Below are positions 53,447 to 63,308 of a stretch of 64,000 nt of DNA, in pieces. The notes below the pieces were generated by a model. That model made no database searches. It saw only the letters and a program-made list of their open reading frames with translations, and was not told where the DNA came from. The stretch's first letter is position 1. Every line of letters begins with the position of its first letter. Source of the DNA: Cohnella faecalis (GTDB taxonomy: Bacteria; Bacillota; Bacilli; Paenibacillales; Paenibacillaceae); NCBI RefSeq assembly GCF_003570905.1, contig NZ_QXJM01000023.1:299240-363239 (forward strand), given 5' to 3'. Made by a program: the position numbers and the translations under genes.

Positions 53447-53899
53447 TTATTTATTACCGAGTTGTTCCGCCAAACCGATTAGAAGTCCTTCAATTCCACG
53501 AATGTAGCAGAGCCGATACGAGTCCTCGTACTGAACCACTTCGCCAACGAGCTGAGCACCATACTTAGTGAGTCTGGATACCATTTCGTCAATGTCTTGA
53601 ACTGTAAACATGACGCGTAGATAACCGAGGGAATTTACAGGAGCAGTCCGGTGATCTGATATAGTATGTGGGGTGAGAAATCTCGAGAGTTCAAGTCGGC
53701 TGTGGCCATCTGGGGTAACCATCATAGCAATCTCTACACACTGTGAACCCAGCCCGGTTACGCGACCAGCCCATTCACCTTCGACAGTAGCTCGCCCTTC
53801 GAGCTTCAAGCCAATCTCCTCGAAGAAAGAAATTGCGTCATCAAGAGAATCTACAACGATGCCAACATTGTCCATTCTTAGTAATTTGTTTTCTTTCAT
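53447..53899 (-). CDS. VOC/glyoxalase-family protein
   Basis: A 150-residue vicinal-oxygen-chelate fold protein: LLRMDNVGIVVDSLDDAISFFEEIGLKLEGR and LGYLRVMFTVQDIDEMVSRL form the two beta-alpha-beta-beta-beta modules. Relatives include glyoxalases and resistance proteins; no substrate can be assigned. AAGGAGAT lies before the ATG. Confidence 0.88.
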   Translation of the reverse strand: MKENKLLRMDNVGIVVDSLDDAISFFEEIGLKLEGRATVEGEWAGRVTGLGSQCVEIAMMVTPDGHSRLELSRFLTPHTISDHRTAPVNSLGYLRVMFTVQDIDEMVSRLTKYGAQLVGEVVQYEDSYRLCYIRGIEGLLIGLAEQLGNK

Positions 53900-54006
53900 A
53901 ATTTTTATCTCCTTGTGTGTACAAATTTATTACCTGATCATCTTCATATTCTATTTAATTACTAATTCCTTTCACTCTCGAAGAAGCGATCGGCGCCGCT
54001 ACTTCG

Positions 54007-54153
<147 letters not shown>

Positions 54154-54206
54154 TTAATTATTAACTTACCTCTCTAAACGCTTCAAGAATATCTTTTCAT
54201 GAAAAA

Positions 54207-54230
54207 GGATTGCTTTTTCAAAGCAACCCT
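54207..54230 (-). terminator. Intrinsic terminator, minus strand
   Basis: On the minus strand GGTTGCTTT and AAAGCAATCC pair around GAA and are followed by TTTTTC. About 115 bases downstream of the DUF2975 stop. Confidence 0.65.
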
Positions 54231-54344
54231 CCTCTAAATCACAGTTTAGGTATGTTAGAACCAGTGATTTCTACTGAAATGCTTCAAACTGATGATTCAA
54301 CCAAACATCACATCAACATTGATATAATCGCCATAATATTCATC

Positions 54345-54827
54345 TCAGATCGTTAAATCATTCTCTGATTTTATATTGATAGCTTCTTGTAAAAGCCTTT
54401 GGAGAACAGCAGCAAAAACAGCGATTACCATAGAGGCAAAAATAATAACCAATCCGAGTGGCATGAAGCTTGGAGGGTCAATTTTCTCCGCCATGAGATA
54501 GTAGAGTGGCATACCTAGCAGGTACAAGGTGCTGATTGCGATGGCACAGAATTTTATATTTTTTAAAGCCTTTACGGATAATTCCGAGAACGCTTGGTTC
54601 TTGTCAATATAGCTTAAAAGTTTAAAAGCTTGATACAGAGCAAAGTAAAAAGGTATCGCTGCCGCGAACATATCGATTAAAACGAGAGATTTCATATAAG
54701 CGATATCTGGGTACAATTCTCCAGCAAAATTCCCGATCTTAGGCACTAAAAATATGCACAAAGCAAGAATTGGGATTCCAATAAGAATAACAGCCATCTT
54801 CAAAAAGAGTGTTGTTCCCCATTTCAT
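54345..54827 (-). CDS. DUF2975 membrane protein
   Basis: A 160-residue membrane protein with four hydrophobic segments (FLKMAVILIGIPILALCIFLVP; LVLIDMFAAAIPFYFALYQAF; FCAIAISTLYLLGMPLYYLM; LGLVIIFASMVIAVFAAVL) and the conserved SYIDKNQAFSELSVKALKNIK. Typical of DUF2975. In many Firmicutes this gene is followed by a small XRE-type regulator, which is absent here. The ATG at 54827 with GAGGTG upstream is preferred over the GTG at 54836. Confidence 0.85.
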   Translation of the reverse strand: MKWGTTLFLKMAVILIGIPILALCIFLVPKIGNFAGELYPDIAYMKSLVLIDMFAAAIPFYFALYQAFKLLSYIDKNQAFSELSVKALKNIKFCAIAISTLYLLGMPLYYLMAEKIDPPSFMPLGLVIIFASMVIAVFAAVLQRLLQEAINIKSENDLTI

Positions 54828-54963
54828 AAAGAGCACCTCACTAATATCAAGTCATTATTATAAGGCTCTTAAAAGATCGCCTCCCAAAATCTCTGTCAAA
54901 TCACATTTGTACTATTACTGTCGCGCTTCCTTGTTCCTTTTATTTCAGTTCTTTAATTCTCCA

Positions 54964-55515
54964 TTATTTTGCATACTCTTCTTTTAATATCGAATAATGT
55001 GCGCTATCTGCTAGGACACCTTTTACGATATGGTTTCTACGACGGGTACCTTCATATGTCATACCTAATCGACTCAATACTTTTCCCGAAGCACTATTCC
55101 TAACATCATGTTCCGCAAATACTCGCTCTAAGTCTAGTGTATTGAAGGCTAATTGGAGTATTAAATTCCCTGCTTCTGTCATGTAGCCTCTACCCCAAAA
55201 ATGCCTATTTAATGTATAACCCAGCTCTCCACTTTTATTATGTTCATGTATTCTGAACTCGATAGTCCCAATCATTTTGTTGCTTTCTTTTAACAAGATT
55301 GCGTATTTACCTATAGGTTCTTTCATGAAATAGTTAGCTATTAAGTTCTTAGTTCGGTTTAAATCTGTATGTTGGTCATAAATGAAACGTGTAGTCTCTT
55401 CATCAGATGTATATTCATACATATCCTCAGCATCATCAAGCAAAACCGGACGTAATAAGATTCGCTCGCTTTCCATCCGACTGTACTTAACCATTAAAAG
55501 ATTTATATTACTCAT
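54964..55515 (-). CDS. GNAT-family N-acetyltransferase
   Basis: A 183-residue acetyltransferase (Acetyltransf_3). ESERILLRPVLLDDAEDMYEY at the start, GYTLNRHFWGRGYMTEAGNLILQLAFNTLDLERVFAEHDVRN at the acetyl-CoA site, and GKVLSRLGMTYEGTRRRNHI near the end. The substrate is unknown. AT-rich. The ATG at 55515 is the frame start; an internal Met at residue 8 or 11 is an alternative that would begin nearer the conserved domain. Confidence 0.88.
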   Translation of the reverse strand: MSNINLLMVKYSRMESERILLRPVLLDDAEDMYEYTSDEETTRFIYDQHTDLNRTKNLIANYFMKEPIGKYAILLKESNKMIGTIEFRIHEHNKSGELGYTLNRHFWGRGYMTEAGNLILQLAFNTLDLERVFAEHDVRNSASGKVLSRLGMTYEGTRRRNHIVKGVLADSAHYSILKEEYAK

Positions 55516-55591
55516 TGTAACACTCCACTTTATTGGACTCTCCTAATTATAATAGCATCTTACGACTAATAACGTTGTTATATTCGCAACG

Positions 55592-55630
55592 TCCATTCCC
55601 CTTAGATAGCTCTTATCTTAGGGGAATGGA
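55592..55630. repeat. 17-base inverted repeat downstream of the DUF4303 gene
   Basis: TCCATTCCCCTTAGATA and TATCTTAGGGGAATGGA, one mismatch, around GCTCT. No T run follows on the minus strand, so it is a poor intrinsic terminator; it may still be an mRNA-end structure. Confidence 0.6.
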
Positions 55631-55644
55631 TATCCGGCAGCTAA

Positions 55645-56625
55645 TCAGTTCGGGAAGCGCAATGGGTCGATAGCGTGTAGCACACGCAAGGTGTTTTTGG
55701 TATCTTGATTCTCAGGACGATCTTGGTTTAGACGCGCATAAATCGCTTGCAGTCGGCTAATCTCAGTTTCCCTTGCTTTGGCGATGTCAATGAGTGTGCT
55801 TTGGTACGTCCACACGTTCAGCCTGTCATTAATGCTTGTTTGTGCAGGAAGTTGATCAAGTGCCCTCTCCAGGTAAGTAATGAGGATTGGTACCGAAACC
55901 TCGCCCAGTCTCACCAACTCTTCTTGGACATCAAACGAATGGCGAGAAAGTCGTCGTAGCTCAACCACCGCTTCACTTTCGCATGCTTCCTCAAAGTCGG
56001 CAAGCGTTTGGCACCAAAAGGCTGCTTGGTCGATGGGCGGCCGCAAGCCTATGCGTTCTTTGTACGCCTCATACGCTTTTAGCTCTGGAAATACTTTTTC
56101 CAGCTGCGCAGGGGATACGGTCTGAGGGATGAATTTCATATCCTCCTCGTCATGTTCAACTGCATAGGCGATGAAGTCATCGGTAAGGTGAAGCTCTTCC
56201 AAAACAGGTATCAGCTCTTTGACTACTTGGATCAAGACGTCCATAAATGCGGCTGGGATCTGTTCGGCCTGATCCTCGTCAGTCTCCCATAGTATGTCTA
56301 ACACCTCTTCGTACTTCATGCCCCACTTTTCGAGTTTTTCATTGCCCGGATCTTCAAAGCGAAAATCGCCGACGCTGTATTTAAGCCCACGATGCCCATA
56401 GAGTCTATCGTCGGTGTAATTTTTATAACTGTCAAATGTACACGTATAAGCGATCCCCTCTAGGGTGTTCCACCTAAAATTGACGCTGCCGTGTGTCGCT
56501 TGGGCGTCCAGTACAAACGCGTACACGTCCTTATTATGCGACGTTTTCGCAAAGGAACGGATCGTTTTTTCGCCGTGTTGGATCAACATTTTTTTAATTT
56601 TCGCTAAGTCGATTGATTTCGGCAT
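55645..56625 (-). CDS. DUF4303-like protein
   Basis: A 326-residue cytoplasmic protein. FAKTSHNKDVYAFVLDAQATHGSVNFRWNTLEG and GLKYSVGDFRFEDPGNEK resemble the DUF4303 family, some of whose members accompany toxin or immunity loci. The C-terminal part (PILITYLERALDQL... STLIDIAKARETEISRL) looks helical. GGGTAGAAGG precedes the ATG. GC content is intermediate. No functional assignment is justified. Confidence 0.7.
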   Translation of the reverse strand: MPKSIDLAKIKKMLIQHGEKTIRSFAKTSHNKDVYAFVLDAQATHGSVNFRWNTLEGIAYTCTFDSYKNYTDDRLYGHRGLKYSVGDFRFEDPGNEKLEKWGMKYEEVLDILWETDEDQAEQIPAAFMDVLIQVVKELIPVLEELHLTDDFIAYAVEHDEEDMKFIPQTVSPAQLEKVFPELKAYEAYKERIGLRPPIDQAAFWCQTLADFEEACESEAVVELRRLSRHSFDVQEELVRLGEVSVPILITYLERALDQLPAQTSINDRLNVWTYQSTLIDIAKARETEISRLQAIYARLNQDRPENQDTKNTLRVLHAIDPLRFPN

Positions 56626-56747
56626 CCTTCTACCCCTCTGGCTCCATGATAACCTATTATCGGAAAATGATTTGAACGGATTTAGAGTGCAGCCCTTTAA
56701 TTTAATAACGGCAGCCGCAGATAGAATAAAATTTTCAGTTCTTTTAG

Positions 56748-56769
56748 TTACATAATTAAAATTATGTAA
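56748..56769. repeat. Palindromic repeat TTACATAAT..ATTATGTAA, copy 3
   Basis: A 22-base palindrome with arms TTACATAAT and ATTATGTAA. Related copies: 5408-5429, 35380-35403 and 58668-58689. Together with the copy at 58668 it is followed by a shared stretch ending CTCCTGTTGTATTCAAAA. This 320-base gap otherwise contains the repeat at 56808 and short GC-rich pairing near 56880. Confidence 0.65.
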
Positions 56770-56807
56770 ACATAAAAACTCCTGTTGTATTCAAAAAGAA
56801 AAGCTTT

Positions 56808-56830
56808 CTGCCCGTTAGCTTTAATGCCAA
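56808..56830. repeat. CTGCCCGTTAGCTTAA repeat, copy 3
   Basis: CTGCCCGTTAGCTTTAATGC, then CAA, with one extra T relative to the copy at 53390. Confidence 0.75.
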
Positions 56831-56946
56831 TTCTGACTGCGGCCAATTGACAAGAACTTATTCCAATAACTAAAGAAGCCCGCGATTTTACGCGGACTGC
56901 ATTCAGACAAGGTTCGTGTCACCCGACATGGCCGGAGGTTTTTCTG

Positions 56947-58242
56947 TTAGGAAATTGGTTTTATTAATATCTCTATTTTCCGAATTCGACGGTTATCCTT
57001 TTCCCGGATCGTGAAGCTGCAGTTGTCATGTTCCCATTCCACCCCAACTTGCAATTCGGGGTGATGGCTGTATAACCATCCGCCGATGGAATCAACTTCT
57101 TCGTCTTCGATATTAGAACCGATTGTACGATTAACTTCTTCGATCAAGGCCGTTCCTTCCACAAGGAAGCGGTTGTTCCCTAAGGTTTGGATTTTCGTCA
57201 CTTCATCCTTATCGAATTCGTCTCGGATTTCACCGACAATCTCCTCTAATATGTCCTCAATCGTGATCAATCCGGAAGTGCCTCCATATTCATCCAATAG
57301 TATAGCTAGATGAACGTTCTCTTGTTGCATTTTCTTAAGCAGTGTCTTGACCGGCATCACTTCCGGAACAGCCATTATAGGTTGAAGCACCGTTCGGTAA
57401 TCGAAGCTGGGATTATCACTGTAGTTTAGGAAGAACTGTTTCGTATTTACAATGCCGATGATGTGATCTTTGTCTCCGTTTACTACAGGGAAGCGTGTGT
57501 ACTGCTCTTTCTTGATAATGCTTATATTCTCTTCCAATGACTTATCGGCATATAGACAAATCATATCGGTGCGGGGAATCATAATCTCCCGAGCTAAAAG
57601 CTCATCGAACGTAAAGATTCGGTTTACATAACCGTATTCGGTTTTGTTGATCTTGCCGCTCTGATAGCTCTCCGACAAGATAATTCGAATCTCATCCTCC
57701 GAATGGGCGTTCTCGTGCTCCTTCACCGGGGTCATGCCGAAGAGCTTAACGAAACCACGGGCGGATCCGTTAAGAACCCAAATGAACGGATACATGATCT
57801 TGTAAAAGAAAATAATGATCGGTGCCGTAATTAAGGCAACTTGTTCGGCTTTAATTATCGCTACCGTCTTAGGAGCGAGTTCCCCAAGCACTACGTGCAA
57901 ATACGTCATTACTATGAAGGCTATTGCGAAAGAGATCATGTGACTGACGCTTTCACTTAAGGCGAAATAATCGAACAGCGGATAAAGCAGCTTTTCGATC
58001 GTGGGCTCTCCAAGCCAGCCAAGTCCTAACGCCGTAATGGTGATCCCTAGCTGACAAGCTGATAAATAAACATCCAAATCAGAGGTGACTTTCTGAACGG
58101 CCCCCGCGTTCTTTTTACCTTCCAACACCAATTGATCGACCCGGCTTGGCCTAAGTTTTACGATGGCGAACTCGGTTGCAACAAAAAACGCAGTCAATAC
58201 GATGAGGATAACAACCAAAAACAAGTTTAAGCCCAATCCCAT
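56947..58242 (-). CDS. CNNM/CBS-domain membrane protein (UPF0053, HlyC/CorC type)
   Basis: A 431-residue integral membrane protein. An N-terminal DUF21 module with three or four hydrophobic segments (LFLVVILIVLTAFFVATEFAIVKLRPSR... GITITALGLGWLGEPT) is followed by two CBS domains (MIPRTDMICLYADKSLEENI; AVPEVMPVKTLLKKMQQENVHLAILLDEYGGTSGLITIEDILEEIVG) and a C-terminal CorC/HlyC domain. The family is linked to divalent cation, especially Mg2+, homeostasis. The GC content has returned to chromosomal level. Confidence 0.94.
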   Translation of the reverse strand: MGLGLNLFLVVILIVLTAFFVATEFAIVKLRPSRVDQLVLEGKKNAGAVQKVTSDLDVYLSACQLGITITALGLGWLGEPTIEKLLYPLFDYFALSESVSHMISFAIAFIVMTYLHVVLGELAPKTVAIIKAEQVALITAPIIIFFYKIMYPFIWVLNGSARGFVKLFGMTPVKEHENAHSEDEIRIILSESYQSGKINKTEYGYVNRIFTFDELLAREIMIPRTDMICLYADKSLEENISIIKKEQYTRFPVVNGDKDHIIGIVNTKQFFLNYSDNPSFDYRTVLQPIMAVPEVMPVKTLLKKMQQENVHLAILLDEYGGTSGLITIEDILEEIVGEIRDEFDKDEVTKIQTLGNNRFLVEGTALIEEVNRTIGSNIEDEEVDSIGGWLYSHHPELQVGVEWEHDNCSFTIREKDNRRIRKIEILIKPIS

Positions 58243-58364
58243 CTTTCCTTTTCTATGAAGTTGTGAAGCTTTCTAAGTTCATACGGGCATACGCATCAAT
58301 GGTTCCGTTTTATGCAACATTCTGCCCAGTTCAAGGGGCTAATATCCATCGCTTACTGTGACGA

Positions 58365-58570
58365 TTCATAGCACGATAATTTCGTCTTATTCCGCTGCTT
58401 TTTTTGTTCAATTGGAAAATAAAGCAACAAAACCACCTTATTCTGCGCATGATGGCCGGATTTTCGCGCATGGGCGACCAATCAGACGAAATTATCGCCC
58501 TATACTAACGAAAAACCTTTTTGCCCCATAAATAGAACGAAAAAGTCACTCTATTGCCGATCCTCCCTGA
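58365..58570 (-). repeat. Dispersed intergenic repeat family 2, inverted copy B
   Basis: On the minus strand this block repeats the 5186-5385 block with the same four units in order (AATAGAGTGACTTTTTCG, TATAGGGCGATAATTTCG, AATAAGGTGGTTTTGTTG, AATAAGACGAAATTATCG) and a very similar spacer, for example GGCCATCATGCGCAGAATAA. Identity by eye is in the 80-90 percent range. The 630-base gap before manC also holds the palindrome at 58668. Confidence 0.8.
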
Positions 58571-58667
58571 GCGACGGGGACAGCGCTAACAGCGATTTTA
58601 GCTTTCTATTCCAATTCACGGCGCCTCCTCTATTCAATAGGTTAGAATGAAGTTTCGTTGTTTTTGG

Positions 58668-58732
58668 TTACATAATTATAATTATGTTAGAAATAAAAAT
58701 CTCCTATTGTATTCAAAAGAAACCCTCGACAT
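58668..58732. repeat. Palindrome copy 4 plus shared flank
   Basis: Arms TTACATAAT and ATTATGTTA, followed by AATAAAAATCTCCTATTGT and TATTCAAAA, matching the flank at 56770-56805. The homology fades further on but traces of it continue towards 58780, so about 100-150 bases may be shared. Confidence 0.6.
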
Positions 58733-58873
58733 TACCCTTCTCGCCCATTTTCTCAATTCGAATGCCTAACTTTGACTTGGGGCCGATTGTATGTCTGCCG
58801 TCTCCCGAAGCTTGAAAGAGACATACAATGACAAATACGTGGTTCGTCTTTTTGCCATATGGAGGTGAATTCC

Positions 58874-59947
58874 TTGAAGATCGTCATTTTGGCTGGGGGC
58901 AAAGGAACTCGTACTTGGCCGCGAAGCAACGACGAGTTGCCCAAGCAGTTCCTGCCGTTTCTGTCCAAGCAAACTTTGATTCAAGAGACGGTAAACCGCT
59001 TCCGCGATTTCGTGCCTCCTTCTCGCCTCTTTATCGCGTTGCCCCGTCACTATTTGCCTTTGTTGAAAGAACAATTGCCCGATTTTCCGTCGAATCAACT
59101 GATCGTTGAGCCCCAGCAGAAGGATACCGCCGCCTGCATCGCACTGACCGTCTTTCGCTTCCTTCAAACCAAGGACGACGAACCGGTGGCGTTCGTGCCT
59201 TCCGATCAATTTATAGCGGACAAGGACGCTTTCCTTGCGGCCGTCTCCGCAGCGGCGGATGTCGCCTTGTTGCCAGACGCAATCGTAACGCTCGGCGTCC
59301 GGCCGGACCGAGCCGAAACCGGCTTTGGATATTTGCTCACCGCACCCGACTCGGCTGCCGGCAAGGCAAGCTCCGTAAGCGGGATACGCCGGGTCGACCG
59401 CTTCTTGGAGAAACCGGACGAAGAGCAAGCCCGACTATTCATGAAAGAGCCCGACATCTTCTGGAACAGCGGCATCCTTATCTGCCGCCCTGAAAACATG
59501 GCCCGCTGCATCCAATCCTTCGAACCGGCTATTTGGAACCTCTTGTCGCAAAACCCGTCGAACCCCGATGCCGCATACGCCGGCATGCCGCGGCTTTCCA
59601 TCGATTATGCCGTTATGGAGAAAGCAAAGACGATCTACTGCTTGCCGGTAAATTGCGGATGGGACGATATTGGATCCTGGGGCTCTTTGCTGCGGCATCT
59701 GTCGTCGGACCCGTGCGGGAACGTCATCCACGGCGAGGTCGATCTGATGGATGCGTCCGGAAATCTCGTGTTTATGGATAACAAGAAGGCGGTCATTATC
59801 GGGTTAGCGGCCTTATCGTCGCCTCTACTTCCAACGGTTTGCTCATCTGCCCTAAACACGAAGAGTCTCGGTTGAAAAAAATGGCTGTCGGCGGGAAAGG
59901 AAGTGGACGACTGCCCAACCCAAGACGATCAGCCCGGCATATTCTGA
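58874..59947 (+). CDS. Mannose-1-phosphate guanylyltransferase-like protein (two apparent frameshifts)
   Basis: Nucleotidyltransferase that would make GDP-mannose for surface polysaccharide. The N-terminus KIVILAGGKGTRTWPRSNDELPKQFLPF is the NTP-binding signature. ETGFGYLL, VDRFLEKPD, FWNSGILICRP and SIDYAVMEKA, with CGWDDIGSW near the end, match ManC. Uncorrected it stops at 59875; adding a base near 59806 and removing one A from the A7 run at 59875-59881 gives GLSGLIVASTSNGLLICPKH and a natural end LKKWLSAGKEVDD... at 59947 (357 residues). TTG at 58874 with GGAGGTG 5-6 bases upstream. Confidence 0.8.
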
Positions 59948-59981
59948 TGAGAACCAGTTATGAAAAGGAGCGGATTCGCGA

Positions 59982-60775
59982 TTGTCCTCGGACTCGGGTA
60001 TCATCATCGACGTCGTCATTCCGGCTATTGACAAAGATTTGGACACGCTGCCCTATGTGATCGACAGCATAGAAAATACGTGCGGCATCCTATCGGCCGT
60101 ATTTTCGTCGTGGCCCCGAACAGCCCCAAAATCAAAGCCGTCTGCCATCGCAAAGGCTGTGTCTTCACTCATGAAAGTACGGTTCTTCCCCTGCGAAAAA
60201 ATCAAATAGCCTACCGTTCCAAACGGTGGGAGAGATCCGGTTGGTTGTACCAGCAGCTGTTGAAGCTCGGCAGCAGTTCCATTGCGACGCAGCGGCACTT
60301 CTTGGTTGTTGACGCCGATACCGTGCTGATCCGGCCGCACCGGTTTTACGCCGACGGAAAGCATCTGTTCTATTGCCGAAGCTGGAGCCAGCCCGAATAT
60401 TTCGTCACCTACCGCAAGCTGCTCGGAAAAAAAGCCCCGCGTCCCCGTTCTTTCGTGACGCACTACATGTTGTTCGACAAAACGAAGCTGAGATCGCTCA
60501 AGAACAAAATCGAAGCGAAACACGGAACGAAGTGGTATAAAGCCATTCTGAGAAGCATTAATCGAAAAAAACAGTTCGGCTTTTCCGAATTTGAGACATA
60601 CGGAAATTACGTCTATTCCGCTAACCCCGGGAAAGCCCGTCTCAAAAGCGCGCTTAACAAAAGTCTCTCGACCAGCCCCTCCGCTCTGTCGGGTTCTACA
60701 ATCGGCAAGCTTGCCCAGCGCTACCGCTCACTGTCTTTTCACAAAAGAAAGGGTTACACCCGAAGCGCAAAATAA
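59982..60775 (+). CDS. DUF6492-like glycosyltransferase-fold protein (apparent frameshift)
   Basis: With one base added near 60073 the frame reads IDVVIPAIDKDLDTLPYVID then SIRKYVRHPIGRIFVVAPNS and continues for 264 residues. ATQRHFLVVDADTVLIRPH is a DxD-like glycosyltransferase motif; FYCRSWSQPEYFVTYRKLLG and SFVTHYMLFDKTKLRSLKNKIE are typical of DUF6492. The TTG at 59982 with AAAGGAG about 12 bases upstream is the likely start. Placed between manC and the ATP-grasp gene it may belong to a surface or spore polysaccharide cluster. An inverted copy lies at 63309-64000. Confidence 0.7.
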
Positions 60776-62030
60776 TCGTAAATGCAGGAGGTTCGACGCT
60801 TGAAATCAACGGCGCGAAAGAACGTTTTAAGCAAATGGCTGAAAACAAAGGCCATATTGAAAGACCCGAAAGTCCGCAGAGTGGTGCCGGAAACCCACCG
60901 AATGAATGAAAAATCGCTCCGCGAAATGCTGAGCCGTTATTCGATGGTTTACATCAAGCCGGAAGCCGGCACATACGGCAAAGGTGTCATGCGCGTGGAA
61001 CAAGACAACGGTTCTTATTGGTATCAGAAGGAAGAAAAAAAACGCGCGTTCGATTCGTTTTCATCCATGTATCGGTCTATCGTTCGCAACAAACGCAAAC
61101 GTCCTTATTTGGTTCAAAAAGGAATCCATCTCTTGAAATACAAAGGACGCCGGTTTGATATCCGCGTCATGGTTCAACGCAATCGCAAATTGGCTTGGGA
61201 GATGACCGCATGATCGGGCGGGTCGCTCACCCGAGGAAGATCGTCACGAATTACCATAGCGGGGGCAAACCGACGGACGTTCGGACATTGCTGAAGGCTT
61301 TTGCTTCCGGAGAGAAGCTGTCCTCAATCGAAAAGAACCTTTCCAAAACCGGGTATGACGCTGCCATAGCTCTAAGCCGAACGTATCCCGGACTCAACAT
61401 GGTCGGCGCGGACATTGGCTTGGATAATCACCTTCGCCCTTGGATCATCGAACTTAACACGAATCCCGATCCCTATATATTCCGGCATTTGGCGGACAAG
61501 AGAATCGCCCGCAAAGTACTAAGCTACGCCAGAGCCTTGCGTCGAATTCCTCCGGCCAAATCCAAGCCGAAACGGTGATACTCTAAACATCGTGCCCGTC
61601 GCATACTTCAATTTCAAGTTCAAGTAGCACGACCTTGATACCTTCTTTCATACGATACAAACCAGCCCTTAATGTTTACCTTGACTAATAGAACGTAACG
61701 TACCACGAATAGAAGGTATCACAGGGCTCGGATCTAATCCTCTCGCCGTTTGTTACTAATATTCTATTTGAATATCACTTTGCTTGCCAAGCGTATTCTC
61801 ATCAACCATTTAAAATTGTTCATCTCAAGTCGTGCTATATCGCCAATCGTCTGTAGACCCATCCGTAAAAATGACCCATTCACATGTTCTTGAATGTGTC
61901 GAGCTAGTTCTTAGCCGATTTTAAGTTTCTTAATACATCAGTGACATCCAAAAACTGCTCGTGATTCTGTTGTCAAGGGGTTGTACTCTATTTGTCAAAG
62001 GCATTTTAAAATTATTTGTTTGAGTTTAAC
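60079..62030 (+). repeat. Left arm of the giant inverted repeat
   Basis: This arm is matched base for base, apart from scattered single-base indels and substitutions, by the reverse complement of 62050-64000. Position sums stay within a few bases of 124080 along the whole length. It includes the end of the DUF6492 gene, the ATP-grasp gene and about 450 bases of spacer. Confidence 0.95.
60800..61578 (+). CDS. YheC/YheD-like ATP-grasp protein (apparent frameshift)
   Basis: ATP-grasp-fold protein of 259 residues after restoring one G near 61208 (GAGATGACCGGCATG in the inverted copy). SRYSMVYIKPEAGTYGKGVM is the ATP-binding region, RRFDIRVMVQRNRKLAWEMTG the central strand, and GADIGLDNHLRPWIIELNTNPDP the metal-binding end. 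Resembles the YheC/YheD endospore coat-associated family. The TTG at 60800 is preferred because AGGAGG lies 8 bases upstream. An inverted copy is at 62509-63284. Confidence 0.75.
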
Positions 62031-62508
62031 ATCGATTTATAAGCGGAGAGTTTTAACTTAGATAACAAAATAATATTTAAAATGGTTGACAAATAGAGTA
62101 CAACCCCTTGACAACAGAATCGACGAGCTTTTTGGATGTCACTGATGTATTAAGAAACTTAAAATCGCTAAGGAACTAGCTCGACACATTCAAGAACATG
62201 TGAATTGGGTCATTTTTTACGGATGGGTCTACAGACGATTGGCGATATAGCACGACTTGAGATGAACAATTTTAAATGGTTGATGAGAATACGCTTGGGC
62301 AAGCAAAGTGATATTCAAATAGAATATTATTAACAAACGGCGAGAGGATTAGATCCGAGCCCTGTGATACCTTCTATTCGTGGTACGTTACGTTCTATTA
62401 GTCAAGGTAAAACATTAAGGGCTGGTTTGTATCGTATGAAAGAAGGTATCAAGGTCGTGCTACTTGAACTTGAAATTGAAGTATGCGACGGGCACGATGT
62501 TTAGAGTA
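61579..62508. other. Spacer at the centre of the inverted repeat
   Basis: Both halves (61579-62030 and 62050-62508) are copies of each other. The plus-strand reading of the second half has an open stretch about 62340-62504 (IPSIRGTLRSISQGKTLRAG, LYRMKEGIKVVLLELEIEVC) but no recognisable product and no start. Near the centre TTGTACTCTATTTGTCAA and its complement flank a loop of roughly 60-90 bases around 62042. Confidence 0.6.
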
Positions 62509-63284
62509 TCACCGTTTCGGCTTGGATTTGGCCGGAGGAATTCGACGCAAGGCTCTGGCGTAGCTTAGTACTTTGCGGGCGATTCTCTTGTCCGCCAAAT
62601 GCCGGAATATATAGGGATCGGGATTCGTGTTAAGTTCGATGATCCAAGGGCGAAGGTGATTATCCAAGCCAATGTCCGCGCCGACCATGTTGAGTCCGGG
62701 ATACGTTCGGTTAGAGCTATGGCAGCGTCATACCGGTTTTGGAAAGGTTCTTTTCGATTGAGGACAGCTTCTCTCCGGAAGCAAAAGCCTTCAGCAATGT
62801 CCGAACGTCCGTCGGTTTGCCCCCGCTATGGTAATTCGTGACGATCTTCCTCGGGTGAGCGACCCGCCCGATCATGCCGGTCATCTCCAAGCCAATTTGC
62901 GATTGCGTTGAACCATGACGCGGATATAAACCGGCGTCCTTTGTATTTCAAGAGATGGATTCCTTTTTGAACCAAATAAGGACGTTTGCGTTTGTTGCGA
63001 ACGATAGACCGATACATGGATGAAAACGAATCGAACGCGCGTTTTTTTTCTTCCTTCTGATACCAATAAGAACCGTTGTCTTGTTCCACGCGCATGACAC
63101 CTTGCCGTATGTGCCGGCTTCCGGCTTGATGTAAACCATCGAATAACGGCTCAGCATTTCGCGGAGCGATTTTTCATTCATTCGGTGGGTTTCCGGCACC
63201 ACTCTGCGGACTTTCGGGTCTTTCAATATGGCCTTTGTTTTCAGCCATTTGCTTAAAACGTTCTTTCGCGCCGTTGATTTTCAA
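62509..63284 (-). pseudogene. Second copy of the ATP-grasp gene in the inverted arm
   Basis: Minus-strand duplicate of 60800-61578 with different single-base breaks: it keeps the GACCGGCATG absent in copy 1, but lacks one A in the GGCAAAGGTGTC region near 63105. Neither copy is fully open; combining them gives an intact gene. Probably not a second real gene. Confidence 0.75.
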
Positions 63285-63308
63285 GCGTCGAACCTCCTGC
63301 ATTTACGA

